DNA of 64,000 nt, from positions 620,001-684,000 of the forward strand of contig JAETXT010000002.1 of NCBI GenBank assembly GCA_019188255.1. Reading direction: 5' to 3'. This stretch comes from Verticillium longisporum. Lineage: Eukaryota; Ascomycota; Sordariomycetes; Glomerellales; Plectosphaerellaceae. Below the pieces are notes generated by a model, which saw only the letters and a program-made list of their open reading frames with translations, was not told where the DNA came from and did not search any database. The translations under genes were made by a program, and so were the position numbers. Each line of letters begins with the position of its first letter. Position 1 is the stretch's first letter. Shown piece after piece: positions 1-11,401 of this stretch.

Positions 1-2100
1 CTGACCCAAGCCTACCCGGGACTATCATTCTCTAGTAAGGACGAGGATCCAAACGACTTGCAGATCGACGACTCCGAGGATGAAAACCTTAGCTTCGTCT
101 TTGAAGATGCAAACGAGAGCGCAGGCAAGCCAGGCGCGGGCCAGCCCGTTGCCAGCCGGACGCCTTCTGTAGTACCGCAGACCCCCACAAACAAGCGTAT
201 TCACAGGGAAGTGATCCCGTCGTCACAGGATTCCCCCCTCACGCCCATGTTGGCTAGATATAGCCCGGCAAACAAGCGATCACCGCTTAAACACAAGTCT
301 ACCAACGTCATGGCGCCTCTCCCCGAAGATTCCGTTGCGCCAAAGCTCCCTCGTCCTCGAAGCATGGTCATAGAAGACTCGACAGTCACCAAAAGTCCAA
401 CATCTTCAAGTATCGACCCGTCTCCGGGAAAGGAGAACCGAGACCCCCTCACAGTTCACACCGCGACTGCGAAGGCTGTTCGTTTTGTCACGCCCCGACC
501 ATCGCAACTTATGCGTCCACCGCAGAGCCGAGTACTGGGAGAGATCAGCATCCCGGAGGACGAAATGTCCGAAGAAAACGTTGAGCGGGACGTCAGCCCA
601 TCCCCTCTGCGACGCAAATCAACACCGAAGCCAACGGAGCGTGAGATTGCAGATTCCGATGACGAGTTCGACGAGCTGGGAGAGGGTGATCTGATGGAGG
701 ACGAAGACGAGTATGGCGCAGTAGGGCACGAAACGCAGATGCTTGTCGAGGATTTAGTGAGCTCATCTGAGAAGTCGTCCTCCGCTGAGGTCTCTGCAGG
801 GAACTTACCACCCGTGCAACAACGGGTCACGCACGACGAGTCTGATGTTGCCGATGCTGGGCAGGTAACAACCGCAGAACGTGTCAGCGAACCTTTCACG
901 TCATCACCTCAACTTCCCACGCCAAGACCGATATCTCAAGTCACCACACAATCACAAACCCAGACACAGTCGCTAGACGATTTCTCCCAGATCACACCAA
1001 CACAAGGTCGGAGTCAGCCAACCCAAGCTATGGAAAGTCAGCGAATTTCCTTGGAGCAAATTCACGCGATGGGACCTCAGACGGACAGATCCGATATCTT
1101 CATCTCCATCCACCCAGAGCATGTCGACGAGATTATCGAGGGCACCAAGAACCACGAGTTCCGCGGCTACCGAATTCCCAACGTCGTCACCCGCATGTGG
1201 ATTTACGTCACGGCGCCGATTTCCATGTTGAGGTACATGGCCGTGATTTCCAATTACAAGCAGCCCGGCGAGATTGAGGAGAATGGCCTGGGCAACGCCG
1301 AATTCAACGCTGGCAAGAAGCAAAATAGCTTTGCTTACGAGCTGCAAGAGGTCTACGAGCTGAATAATCCTGTATCCTTGGCGGAGATGAAAGAGCATGG
1401 ATGGGTTGCTGGGCCTCCGCAGAAGTACAATTACGTACCCCCCACGGTGGTAGGGCACCTGATGGCAAATCTGCGTTGCTCTTTATTCGGAGAAGAAGAA
1501 GAAGAAGAAGATCAAGCTGCCGACTTACCCTTGCTCGACGACCTCCCGTCCGAACTGAGCCCGGTGAAACAACACCACAAACCCTCGACTCCCTCCAAAT
1601 TCACCATCTCCCAGGAGGTCGAGAAGCAGATTCTCAGTGAAGCAACATTGCAAAATACATCAGACCCTGACCTGCTCGTACCATCGAGCTCAAGCCAGGA
1701 ACGCCGCCGCGTCTACAATGCAACGCCAGCTGCTCCTTCCCTGAAGCCCCCGTCCAAACTCCCGCCCACACCCTTCAACCGCCTGCCGAATCCAAAACCG
1801 TCGTCTGCAGCGCGGCGCTCCGTCAGGCTCTCGCAGGCCACGACAGCGAGCCAAGCCTCAAGTCCGCCGGCGTCGCCTGCCAAGACTACACAGCAGCGGA
1901 GCTCGCGAGCTCCGCTGCCCTCGTCGAGCCTGTCGCTTCTCCCTCTTGAAGACATGGACAGTCCCATCCAGCTACCAGCTGGGGAATTCTCGCTGGAAAC
2001 GTCGCAACTGTTGACGAAAAGCCAGATGTTGCCGGACAGTGTGCTGCGAGACGAAGATCCTATTGAGGATGACGAGGATGTTGTTTACGAGACGGACTAG
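1..2100 (+). CDS. ASCH/PUA-like domain protein with SQ/TQ cluster (5' end outside window)
   Basis: The frame is open from the first base of the window, with no convincing start inside it, so the N-terminus is missing. About 699 residues are visible, ending at TAG 2098-2100. Most of the protein is low-complexity, rich in Ser, Pro and acidic residues. One folded domain lies at about nt 1093-1490: a strand of type ISIHPEHVDEIIEGTKNHEFR, then a WIYVTAP strand, resembling the ASCH/PUA-like fold found in putative RNA- or modified-base-binding proteins. Just before it (nt 933-1040) ten SQ or TQ dipeptides occur in 36 residues, the arrangement called an SQ/TQ cluster domain, a typical ATM/ATR substrate region. 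A Glu run from a GAA microsatellite follows the domain (about nt 1490-1510). A nuclear, DNA-damage-linked role is inference. No intron or frameshift is seen. Confidence 0.75.
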   Translation: MTQAYPGLSFSSKDEDPNDLQIDDSEDENLSFVFEDANESAGKPGAGQPVASRTPSVVPQTPTNKRIHREVIPSSQDSPLTPMLARYSPANKRSPLKHKSTNVMAPLPEDSVAPKLPRPRSMVIEDSTVTKSPTSSSIDPSPGKENRDPLTVHTATAKAVRFVTPRPSQLMRPPQSRVLGEISIPEDEMSEENVERDVSPSPLRRKSTPKPTEREIADSDDEFDELGEGDLMEDEDEYGAVGHETQMLVEDLVSSSEKSSSAEVSAGNLPPVQQRVTHDESDVADAGQVTTAERVSEPFTSSPQLPTPRPISQVTTQSQTQTQSLDDFSQITPTQGRSQPTQAMESQRISLEQIHAMGPQTDRSDIFISIHPEHVDEIIEGTKNHEFRGYRIPNVVTRMWIYVTAPISMLRYMAVISNYKQPGEIEENGLGNAEFNAGKKQNSFAYELQEVYELNNPVSLAEMKEHGWVAGPPQKYNYVPPTVVGHLMANLRCSLFGEEEEEEDQAADLPLLDDLPSELSPVKQHHKPSTPSKFTISQEVEKQILSEATLQNTSDPDLLVPSSSSQERRRVYNATPAAPSLKPPSKLPPTPFNRLPNPKPSSAARRSVRLSQATTASQASSPPASPAKTTQQRSSRAPLPSSSLSLLPLEDMDSPIQLPAGEFSLETSQLLTKSQMLPDSVLRDEDPIEDDEDVVYETD

Positions 2101-3304
2101 AAGTTGTTCATCACGCGGCCGTGGGCTGTTTCATGTGTCTTTTCGAAATGACTGCGAGGCGTTGGGTGCTTGAGCAAAAGATTGATACCAAGGGCGCGTG
2201 CTTATATTCAATAAAATGATTCTTGATTGACTGGCCTGTCGAGGCTCGTGAGATTGTTCAAGAGGCACTGGGCCGTGCCCTGAGGCCTGTGGTCATTTAT
2301 GCTGTACTGTTATTTCTTTCTGTGTCTAACAGATTTTACGACTAAGTCATGCCCATCGCCGGAGACCCCGTGTTGACAATTCTATTGAACGCAGAGCACC
2401 CCGTCTCCTCTTCCTTCACCGAAAGCAGGGCCTGAGAAATTCATTTTGAATCCTGCTGCAGCCCATTGTTTCCCGTCACTACTCCACATCCCAACATGGT
2501 GTTCAGTCCCCAGGATGCGCCGACGCAGCCCAACATATGTAGTTCAGGAACAGCAAAGTCTTTTGAAATATATATCGATATAAAGCAAGCCTGCGATTCC
2601 CTGCGCGTACTCAACCAGGCGGCAAGCGAACGAATCATGAGCAGGGCCTGTGGCCGGAACAACAAGAAAACATGGCAGGTTCTAGATTCAGGATTTGACT
2701 TCCGACAGTTGGAATATCTCTTTTGACTCTGGGAGTCAAAATCTTTCGCAACGCCAGCCCTCGCGTCAGTTCTGGTACCCGTAAAGCGTACAGAAGCTTG
2801 ACGTTGAATATCCATGCACATGTGTCCGAGTGGCTGATAAGCTGCTCAATCTTCGCTCTTGCCAGAAACAGGGAGGCTCCAGGCCGCATCGAATTCTGAT
2901 GGGGCTCGGTAAAGCCCATCTCGAAGGTTCAGTGATATGAGATGTTCATGCGTTTTGTAACACTTCAATAGATACATTACTAGGTTCGAGACGGCACAAG
3001 GACGGAAAAACCATCCGACGTCTCTGCACAGGCGTTCAGAAGAGGACTACATCTCAACATGGACAATGCCAACGGCCCACAAGACCAGCCACTGCTTAAA
3101 GTTAACGTTGGGTTTTCCTCAAGGTTTCGTATATTCCTCGCCAGCATTGATTAAAACCGATAAATAGTCGTCATAACATCACGAGCCCTGGCAAACCGTA
3201 ATCGTCAAAACCATCCGAACTCCATGCACTTGTCCCAAGCATCTCACCGAGCCCGACAATTTTCGTACAAGGTGCCGCCTACCCAAAAGAACACGAGACG
3301 GAAA
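2101..3304. other. Intergenic, 3' regions of two convergent genes
   Basis: This lies between the ends of the ASCH gene (+) and the short-chain dehydrogenase gene (-). A canonical AATAAA sits at 2210-2215, about 110 nt after the ASCH stop, and is a likely polyadenylation signal. Only short ORFs without recognisable domains occur, and no repeat or RNA gene was seen. Confidence 0.6.
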
Positions 3305-4059
3305 TCAGAACATCATCCTCCCGCCGTTCACGGGAACTACGGCCCCCGTTACCCACCTGGCACCCTCGCTCACCAAGAAAGCCACGACGTCCGCTATGTC
3401 ATCGACGTTCCCGAGCCTCTCTCCAGCTGGCGTGCCTCTCGCCGTTTCCAGCCCCAGGTCCTCGCTGACGCCCTCCTCGTCTCCGTCCTTCACCATGCCC
3501 GGACTCACGCAGTTGACCGTGATGCCCCGGCCCATCTCGCCAAACTCCCGCGCCGCAACGCGCGTGAAGGCCTCGACGGCAGCTCTGCTTCCCGCGAGCG
3601 CCATGCTGCCGACATCGTCGCCCCTAGCGGCGCTGCCGGACAGGTTGACGACGCGGGCCTCGCGCGCGAGGTACGGGCGCACAGCCTTCATCATGAAGAA
3701 GACGGCGCGAGCGTTGGACTCGAAGACGCGGTCGAAGGCCTCGGGGACGTCGTCTCGAGCGGGGCGGCGAGCTCGGCGCCGGGCCCGTTGATAAGTATGT
3801 CAATGTGGGAGACCTGGAAGGCCTTGAGAACGTGCCGCACAACGCGGTCGTGGTCCTTGACGGGGTCGGCCTGGATGGCGGTGGCCGAGGAGCCGGCGGC
3901 CTCGACCGAGGCGATGACGGCGTGGGCGCGGGAGACGGAGGTGGCGTGGTCAAACGTAAAGGCGATGCGGGCGCCGTCCTGGGCGAGGCGCAGGGTCACG
4001 GCGGCGCCGATGCCCCGGGCACCGCCGGCAACGAGGACGATCTTGCCGGAGAGGGTCAT
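3305..4059 (-). CDS. Short-chain dehydrogenase/reductase lacking catalytic Tyr and Lys; one apparent frameshift
   Basis: This is a classical SDR of 251 aa after one correction, a normal family length. The N-terminal Rossmann motif GGARGIGAA follows a beta strand, but the usual NNAG is NGPG. The catalytic Ser is present in VVNLSGSAARG. The YxxxK site is altered: the expected YAASK reads LAGSR, with Leu at codon 3596-3598 and Arg at 3584-3586. The C-terminal PVNGG motif is intact. The frame breaks at the G-run 3743-3746 (C-run in the mRNA), and one added base gives the normal SDR wording TSPEAFDRVF. Start Met is taken at 4057-4059 (MTLSGK), because the sequence upstream is unlike the family; an in-frame Met also lies at 4138-4140. 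The substrate is unknown. The enzyme may be inactive or use unusual chemistry. Confidence 0.75.
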
Positions 4060-7000
4060 ATCCGCCGGCGGGATCTGGGGCAGGGGCTTGGTCCAGTTGA
4101 GAGAGAGAGGGCTCGCGCGAGAAGCGAAAGGAGGGGACATCGCTGATGATGCTGTGACGGTGCCTCTTCTGGAGGATGAGACCCTCCTGGCTCGGTTGGC
4201 TCACCAGGCTCTCCGTTTCAAAGTCCATCGTGGTGGTCTGTGTCGCTTGGGAGGTGACTGGTGCCCTGACTACTGATATAACTGATTGTGATGTTGATCT
4301 TGACCTTGACCCTGTTCTGGAGTTGGATCTGGATCTGGAACTGGGGCAGTAGGAGCCGGGATTCCGCCTGAGAAAGTGCGGCGTGGAACAGGAGAACAAG
4401 GGCATCATAATAAGCGTTAGGAGCACATTGTGTGCAGTGACGGTATGCATAGCCATCACCCGGCCTTAGTCGAGAAGGCACGACATTCGCCGGGCGCGGA
4501 TTGGGGGGCAAATGTAGACAGACGAAGCTAGCAATCGGTGATGCAATGGAAATGTAGACAGCTACCAAAGGGTAAGGTAGGGAAGGCAAGGTAGGTCCGG
4601 GATGAATCAAGGATGATCTCTGACGCGCGGGCGTAGGCTGGATCGACCGGTCGCAGGCTGCCTTTTACCCTTCGCCCGCTGTTTGTGAGCACAAGTTGAA
4701 TGTGGCGACTGCTGATGGGTGGTGCACTTGGTAGTGGTGGTGTCGGCCCAAATCCCATATGCAGGTTTCCTTGCCCATGCCGGCCAACCATCTCGCTTGG
4801 TTCTCGGAGGGGGGACCCCGCTGTCCACCTCATTTCAGTTCGTCAGCGGCCAGGAGATCGATGATCGAACCCAGGTCACTGGACCAGGTAGTGGTGATGC
4901 TCAAGTGGATGATGAGCTTTCGTGCTGGATGCTGTGCAAGATTGTGGAGCTTGTATCGTGAGAAGGGAACTGTCCTGAGGTTAGCATAAACTTCGTTCAT
5001 CGACCGCAGCTGGCAAAACATGTTTGTCAGCCAAGGTCATGCTGCATGTTTCGCTGTTCAGCACGGCACTCCAGGAGGCACGAGGCATGGTGCTTGCTCG
5101 TCACAACATCAAGGGCGGCGGCATGGGAGTAGTCGCCGGCAGCCCGCGTACTGGGGTGTGGTTGGCCCAGTCCAGCACCTCGAGGCGCTGGAATTTGCGC
5201 CGTCTTTGAGAGCAAGGACAGCGTTGAGGCCTTGCTTCCATGTCCTGCTCCTTAACCAAGGAGAAGTCCTGCTCCTTGATCGAGGAGAAAGGGGGTTGGG
5301 GCGCAGTGTCAATATACCTCCACTCGAATTCTTAAGAGTGGAGAGGGTCACCACGATCTTCAGGGACGAATCCAACCTAACAGCCGTGATTGATGATGCT
5401 TGTACGATGGGTGGTTCAGATGCCTGGCGATGGAGGTGGACCCCTTCATGCCAATCGCAAGGTATAGGGTGCAAGGTGCAAGGTGCAAGGCGCGTGAGCA
5501 ATTGCTGGGGCCTTGCTTTCCTGTTTCGGTCCTTGGTCTTTCTTGTCTTGTCGCTCGGGTGTCGTCCGAAAGTTTGTGTTTCGACGAATTGGCCGGATGT
5601 CTGACGGTAGTTTCTTCCAGAAAGGCCATCGAGGGCAATCGTCGGCTGGTCAAACACGGATGATGGTCAATTTGAGCCATGTAGAGATGGTTTGGGGGAG
5701 AAAGGTCTAAGCAATTCTCCTGTAGCGCTTATCTGGATGGCCAGGTACCCGAGCGAGTTTAGGAAAAAATACCTAGGTACTTGGACCTGCCATCGGAGTA
5801 CCTACGGAGAGGTACCTACGGAGAGGTATAGGGCTAGGTAGCCACCCATCCTGGTCACCAAGCATTGCTTGTTGCTGCCTTCACAAGTGCAATCAACGGT
5901 CGGCTGGGTCAACACAAAGCCTTGAGCTTTCGGTCATCAAAGTGTCTCGCGGGCCATGCAGTGGTGGACGAATAACGCTGCTTCTGTTGCAGTGAGGCTG
6001 CCGATGACATACCTGTTGGAGGGGGTTGGGCCGTCTGACGATCGGTCTCGTCTGAGCTGAGTGTTGTCTGGAATTCTGCACCTGCTGCAGCGGACAGCGG
6101 ACACGCAAGGCACGTCACTGAGCGCCGGGTGCTGGGCGATGGGCACTGGATCAGACGCAGGCTTCAGGGACCACACCACACGCCCGTCGAAACAGCCCGT
6201 CTCGAACAGGCAAGACGTGAGCCACCACGGTACCCAAGGGACCTACCTAGGTACCTAGGTAGGGAGGTGCGACCCCTAACAACCTCTGAGCTGGTGTCTC
6301 CCCTCGCTAAAAAAATTCCACCGGCGTGCCAAAGCACCGCTCAAGACCCCCCACGGCCCTCCAGGCCAGGGGCCAGCCTGCCCAAGCGATAGTATCCCGT
6401 CAGGCCTGGTTGAAACCTTATACCACGGGCACGTGACCATCTGGCGCCAACCAGTGACGGCCACGGGCCAGCGAAGTACAGTAGTGAGCGACAGTGACGA
6501 AAGTCTGGACACTGGACATGCCGTCCGCTGGTGGAGTGTCATGAATCCGGCGCCACCCCTTTGATTGCGCTAATGCAATTGGGGAGGCGCCCCCGGCGGC
6601 CCCTCCACGCCCAACTGCGGTACTTCAGGCCGTGCGTCGAGGTACATCTGCTGGCGCTGGACCAACCACACAACCGACAAGTCATCCCTGAGCCCCCCTC
6701 CCCGTTCCCTACAGGCTGGCACCTTGGCACTGGGCACCTCCATTCGCCCTCGTCCTTGGTCGGAGAGCCGCTGTGGTGCCCGCTCTCTCCAAGCTTGCAG
6801 TAGGGGGGTTGAGCGAGAGCGAAATCCCATCATTCATCCCAAGGAACCCCCAAGGGAACCCAAGAACCAAAGACCCCAGCAGAACCCGCAACCCCAGAGA
6901 CGCCGAACATTTCGACGATCGAACGGCGCCCTCTCTTATCTCTCTTTCTCTCTCTCTGAATTCCACCTTCGATACGCCGATATACCGACATCCCATCCTC

Positions 7001-7307
7001 TCGCTCTCTCTCCACGTCTCTATCGGCTCTGTCTATCCGTCTTTGTGCGATCGCCCACTGCGGCGCGGCCCCCCGCTTGTCGCCCCCCATAAACGTCTTG
7101 CCTCGTTGGATGTACCGATCCCCCGACGACGGCCAACCTGTGATCCGACGGCCCTCGACGGCGCCTATGCCTCACAACCGCTCTTGACCCCGAAGCGAGT
7201 CCACCGACCATTTTTCAACCGATCGATCACAATATACGCCCGGTGTTCTTTGCTTTGGGGGTTTCGCTGGCGTTCTGGCCTGTCCCACGGCCCTCTTGCT
7301 TTTCTAG
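4060..7307. other. Intergenic, divergent promoters and long Zds1 leader
   Basis: This is a 3.2-kb gap between the divergent SDR and Zds1 genes. It holds a 7-bp tandem repeat (5468-5490), a 14-bp tandem repeat (5798-5825), clusters of the palindromic TACCTAGGTA motif (5765-5840 and 6240-6262) and a CT-rich tract at 6935-7020 typical of a fungal promoter or 5' leader. Many short ORFs are present on both strands, but none has a recognisable domain or coding character. Confidence 0.6.
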
Positions 7308-10303
7308 ATGATGGTGCGTTCCCCCCGTTGTGGTACATGCCCAGCATTTTCTGGGATCCTTGCCCGGGGTCCTGGGCTGCTCCAGTTGTTCTGCCATGCC
7401 TCTATGATTACGTTGCGGCCGCGTACCTCTGATCTTGACGTCTTCCACTGCCTTCGTTTCCTGCACATGCTGACCACTGCTCTCCTTTCTCTCCAGACAT
7501 CATCCCGCCCCCGCGGCGATGTAGGCGGAAGCTTCGCCAGTCGACGCGGCCACGCCAGCCAGCTGTCCATATCCGATCCGAGCCACCATGTGACCGAGGC
7601 CATTGGAACCCTGTACGGTGACGAGGACGACTATGCCAACGACCACCGACCCATGAGCTTCATACACCAGCCCGAACACCTCCACAAACTCTCTCACCTC
7701 GATGATGGCCAGGATCCACGGCGGCAGCAGCTGCTGCGTTCCACCTCGGACCAGTCGGGCACCAGCCTATCCCTCAACGGAACCACCGGTATTAAGAAGG
7801 CCCAAACGTTACCCACGAGAGCCCCGAGCCTGCGGTTAAATGCGTACGGAGAAGGAGGGAAAACGCCCTTGTCCCCGACCATGTCCCTGCGAGACGTCCA
7901 GAACGAGTCGTCACAGTTTCCCCTGACCAACATTGAGCACCCCAACGATATTGCGCAGGAGCTGAGCAACCTCCAAGCACTGAGGAGAATGTCGATGGAT
8001 GTCGGCAACAACACCGATCCGGATTTGCTACCCTTCTCGACCATGTCTCTGACAACCATGCCGTCGATGGCGCCTTCGGGAGACGACGATGAGGCAGATC
8101 CCTCCAGACTGCTATGGGTTCCTGCGGCTGTTCACCCGGAGTTGGCGCCCACAGAATTCAAGAATTTTCTGGAAAACCGCGTGCAGTCCATGAAAAGGAG
8201 GTCGGGCGAATCTCTTCTCTCACCAGACACGTTGGACCGAAGCAATTCAGGGGGGCTGAGGAGAAAGAAGAGCATGCTCTCTCGACAGATTGATAATTCA
8301 GGAGGACGCGGCGCTGACGGCTATGTGGATGGGTCGGTGAAGCTCGACGGCAAGCGGACCAGTGAGCCGGCTACGGAACTGAGCCTGGATGACTTGATGA
8401 AGGACCCTACCGGCGCAGTGCAGAAGCTGGCGCAAGAGTCGCAACCAGGGGTCGGACCCGAAGGCAGCGTTGACGACATGCCAATCTTGCCCATGGTTCC
8501 TGGCATGGGGCTCCGTCGGTCGACCCGCACAACATATAGGAAGGGCGGTAGCTTGAGATCAGGAGAGCGACATTCTCTCAACAAACGGACGTCCGCCAGT
8601 CGACAAAACCAGTCTGAGGCTCAACAGCAGCCGGAAGCCACCGCTGCGGCGCCCCTCGAGGATGTCCCCAAAGGCCATCTCCTCTCCAGGGTCCAGTCTG
8701 AGCCCATCTCCGAGAATTTTTCCCGGCCTGGAAGACCAGCGCGACGTCAACAGAATTCTCCTCAGGAGGATGCCCATTCCGCACTTACCGGGGGCGAGCA
8801 GCCATCGTCCGAGACACATGACTCCACGTCAAATGTGCGCAGCTTCCAAGATGATGCTCCGGCTCGTACTTCCTCAACCTCGTCCGTACCACAAATTATC
8901 GAACCCTCAGCCTTGGAAGACGATCAAGGCGGCCAGAGACAATATCCACAGAGGACTACCTCATCACAGCAGGGAGTCCCAGACGAGCCACCAGCACGGT
9001 CGTCAAAGCGTCCGGCCATGGTTCGCTCACCACAATCCAGCTCAGGGTCTCTCACCTTGCAGCAGCAGCAGCAACAACAATCACAACAACAGCCGAAACA
9101 GCAGCAGCAGCATGGTTTAAACCCGAACAACAGCCTCAATGACATGGCGCACAACCCATCCCCTCTGCCGGGCGGCGGCGCTACCAGAACTGACAGTCTT
9201 ACGTTTATTCCAACGTTGGCAGCAGATGATCGGAAAGCCGACAGGAAGTCAAAGAAGGACAAGGACGACGAAAGCAGCAGCGGATCCACCTCAAAATCCT
9301 GGTCAAAGTGGCTCAAGGGGAGTGGCGACGACAAGGAGAAGAAGAAGAGGGACGAGGAAAAGAAGAAGAGCAAAATCTTTGTCGAGAAGGCTCAGGACAA
9401 CGTGCGACTGGACGTCCTGCAAAACTCTATTGAAAGTGCGGTTACCAAGGGTCGCGAGAGCCTGCTGCTTGATCGGGACAATGTTGACAGCAAGCTAGCC
9501 GAAGAAAGAAAAAGGAAAGCAGTCGAAAGACAGGTCCGGCGAAGAAAGAGAAGGAGGACGGCGGGTTGTTCTCAGGTCTCTTTGGCGGCGGCAAGAAGAA
9601 GGGCGAGAAGGAGTCCAGCAGCAAAAGGGCCACCACCTACGCGTCTCCGAAGACCCGGTCTATCGCCCGCTCCGACCCGACGTCGACTACCATTGGACCC
9701 GATTCCCGCTGCTGGAAGAAAGGGCGATTTACCGCATGGCGCACATCAAGCTGGCCAACCCGCGCCGCTCGCTGTCCAGTCAAGTCCTCCTCAGCAACTT
9801 CATGTATAACTACCTCGCCATCGTCCAGGCCATGCACCCGCAGGCGCAGGTTCCTCAGTCGCCGCAGCAGAGGCGCCTTGAGGAAGAGCGCCGTCGCAAA
9901 GAGCAGGAGGAGCAGTACCTCGCCCAGCAGCAGTTGCAACAACAGCAACAAGAGGAGTCGGATCAAGACGCCCTCGACCAGTACAACTTTGACTACCACC
10001 GGGTACGTGAAGAAGTGCCCTTTCCTCTATTTGTATGACATGCTAACAAGCTTTCAGGGTGCCTCTCAGTACGGCGACAACAACTCGCATGATGGTGTAG
10101 ATTATGTGGACGACGCGCAAATTTACGAGTACGAACACGGCGGGGGCGGCGGTCAACAGCAAGGTCAAGGCAACGACAACAGCTACGGCGACGAGTACGG
10201 TGGAACGCACGGCAAGGAGTACTATGACCAGTACGATCAAGGCAGCGGTGCGAACGGCGACGGCCGGGGGCGACACAGTGACGGTCGAGACGACATGTGG
10301 TGA
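7308..10303 (+). CDS. zds1: Zds1-type protein, PP2A/Cdc14-pathway regulator (two apparent frameshifts)
   Basis: Zds proteins bind PP2A-Cdc55 and act in mitotic entry, mitotic exit and polarity. Coding exons are 7308-7313, 7497-10002 and 10058-10303. The first exon is only ATGATG. Its 183-nt intron has no in-frame stop but has a GTGCGT donor, a TGCTGAC branch and CTCCAG. The second intron has a TGCTAAC branch. After two corrections the protein is 919 aa. An early conserved block reads LLWVPAAVHPELAPTEFKNF. The diagnostic Zds C-terminal domain follows at about nt 9650-9850, with VYRPLRPDVDYHWTRF and the ERAIYRMAHIKLANPRRSL block. The middle is disordered, with Gln runs (about nt 9055-9115) and Lys/Glu-rich helices. 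One base appears missing in A-run 9509-9513 and another in A-run 9623-9626. The family assignment is firm and the cell-cycle role is by homology. Confidence 0.88.
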
Positions 10304-11401
10304 GCTAGCAGTGATATGGACCATGTTGGGAGCTAGTGGAAGGGCAACAAGCGACTGTGTATAGAGTTTTGCCCAAACGGCGAGGTTGTGCATATGGGCT
10401 GGAGTTCGGAGGGCCTGTCAGCGCCTGGGAGGATGCAAGCCATGGGTCGGGAGTCGCTGCGTCCCATTCTCAATTTTTTTTTGGGGCCCTTCGTTTTATT
10501 TCTTTCGGTATTACTTTTCACTTTCCCTCTTTCTCTCCCTCTCTCTCTATCTCTCCTCTTCAGACAGGTCTGTATCTTTCCTTAATATCTCGGCGGGCCT
10601 CTCTGCGTTTAGGGAAGAGTCACAAACACCTGTCGAGAGCAGCACCTCATGTACACAGCATAGCGGCCCGGGGTTCAGGGATGGGTTGGAGCTCGTGCAA
10701 GAATTACATGAATTTTGGATGATGGATGACCGAGCATGAGGTATCGTGAGTATAGTTTTCAGCCAGCGGTCTTGGCTTGACAGCCTTGGGGGGGCAAGTT
10801 GCAGTGAATGGCGAGCCAGGACGCTGGATGGAGGTTGAAACTGGCGTAGAAAGTCAAACAAGCCAAGCCAGGTGTTGACCTTCCGAGACAGGGGGCAGAA
10901 AGACGGACATGTTTACATAAGCAGCTGCCTGACGGTCATGACCCCAACATGCTCCCCCCCCTGCCTCGCCAGCTGGACACCACAACAGTCTAAGCCGTTT
11001 CGGGGGAGCAGTCCCCTTGAAGCCACGAGCGCACGCGCCAATCCAGTCGTTCCCTCCAGAAGGTTGGCTGGCAGGAGCTTTTCTAACGTGTACCTTACCG
11101 TGCCTGCACTGGAAACCCCCGAACCGAACCCGACCACCAAGCAAAAATCAATAGCCTTACCAGGGGACCATCTCTTGATTCTACTTTGTCGCAAACAGCC
11201 CCATCGTCTTCTTCATCTCCCACCGTCAGCTCCATTGATACCCAAGTTCCTCCGACCTCCATCGCGCATCTTCGAGCCCTTTTGCTCCCCATACGAACCT
11301 TTTCAGACGAAGCTCGCCTCAGCTGGACCGCCCGCCCTCCTGCACCCGATCGTCACCGCGACTGCCCCCGTCTACACAAAGAGGAGAGAGACAGAGAGAG
11401 C
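10304..11401. other. Intergenic between Zds1 and DUF2433 genes
   Basis: This holds the 3' region of the Zds1 gene and the promoter and leader of the next gene, with T- and CT-rich tracts at 10475-10565 and a CT/CA-rich leader at about 11180-11400. No supported gene was seen. Confidence 0.55.
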
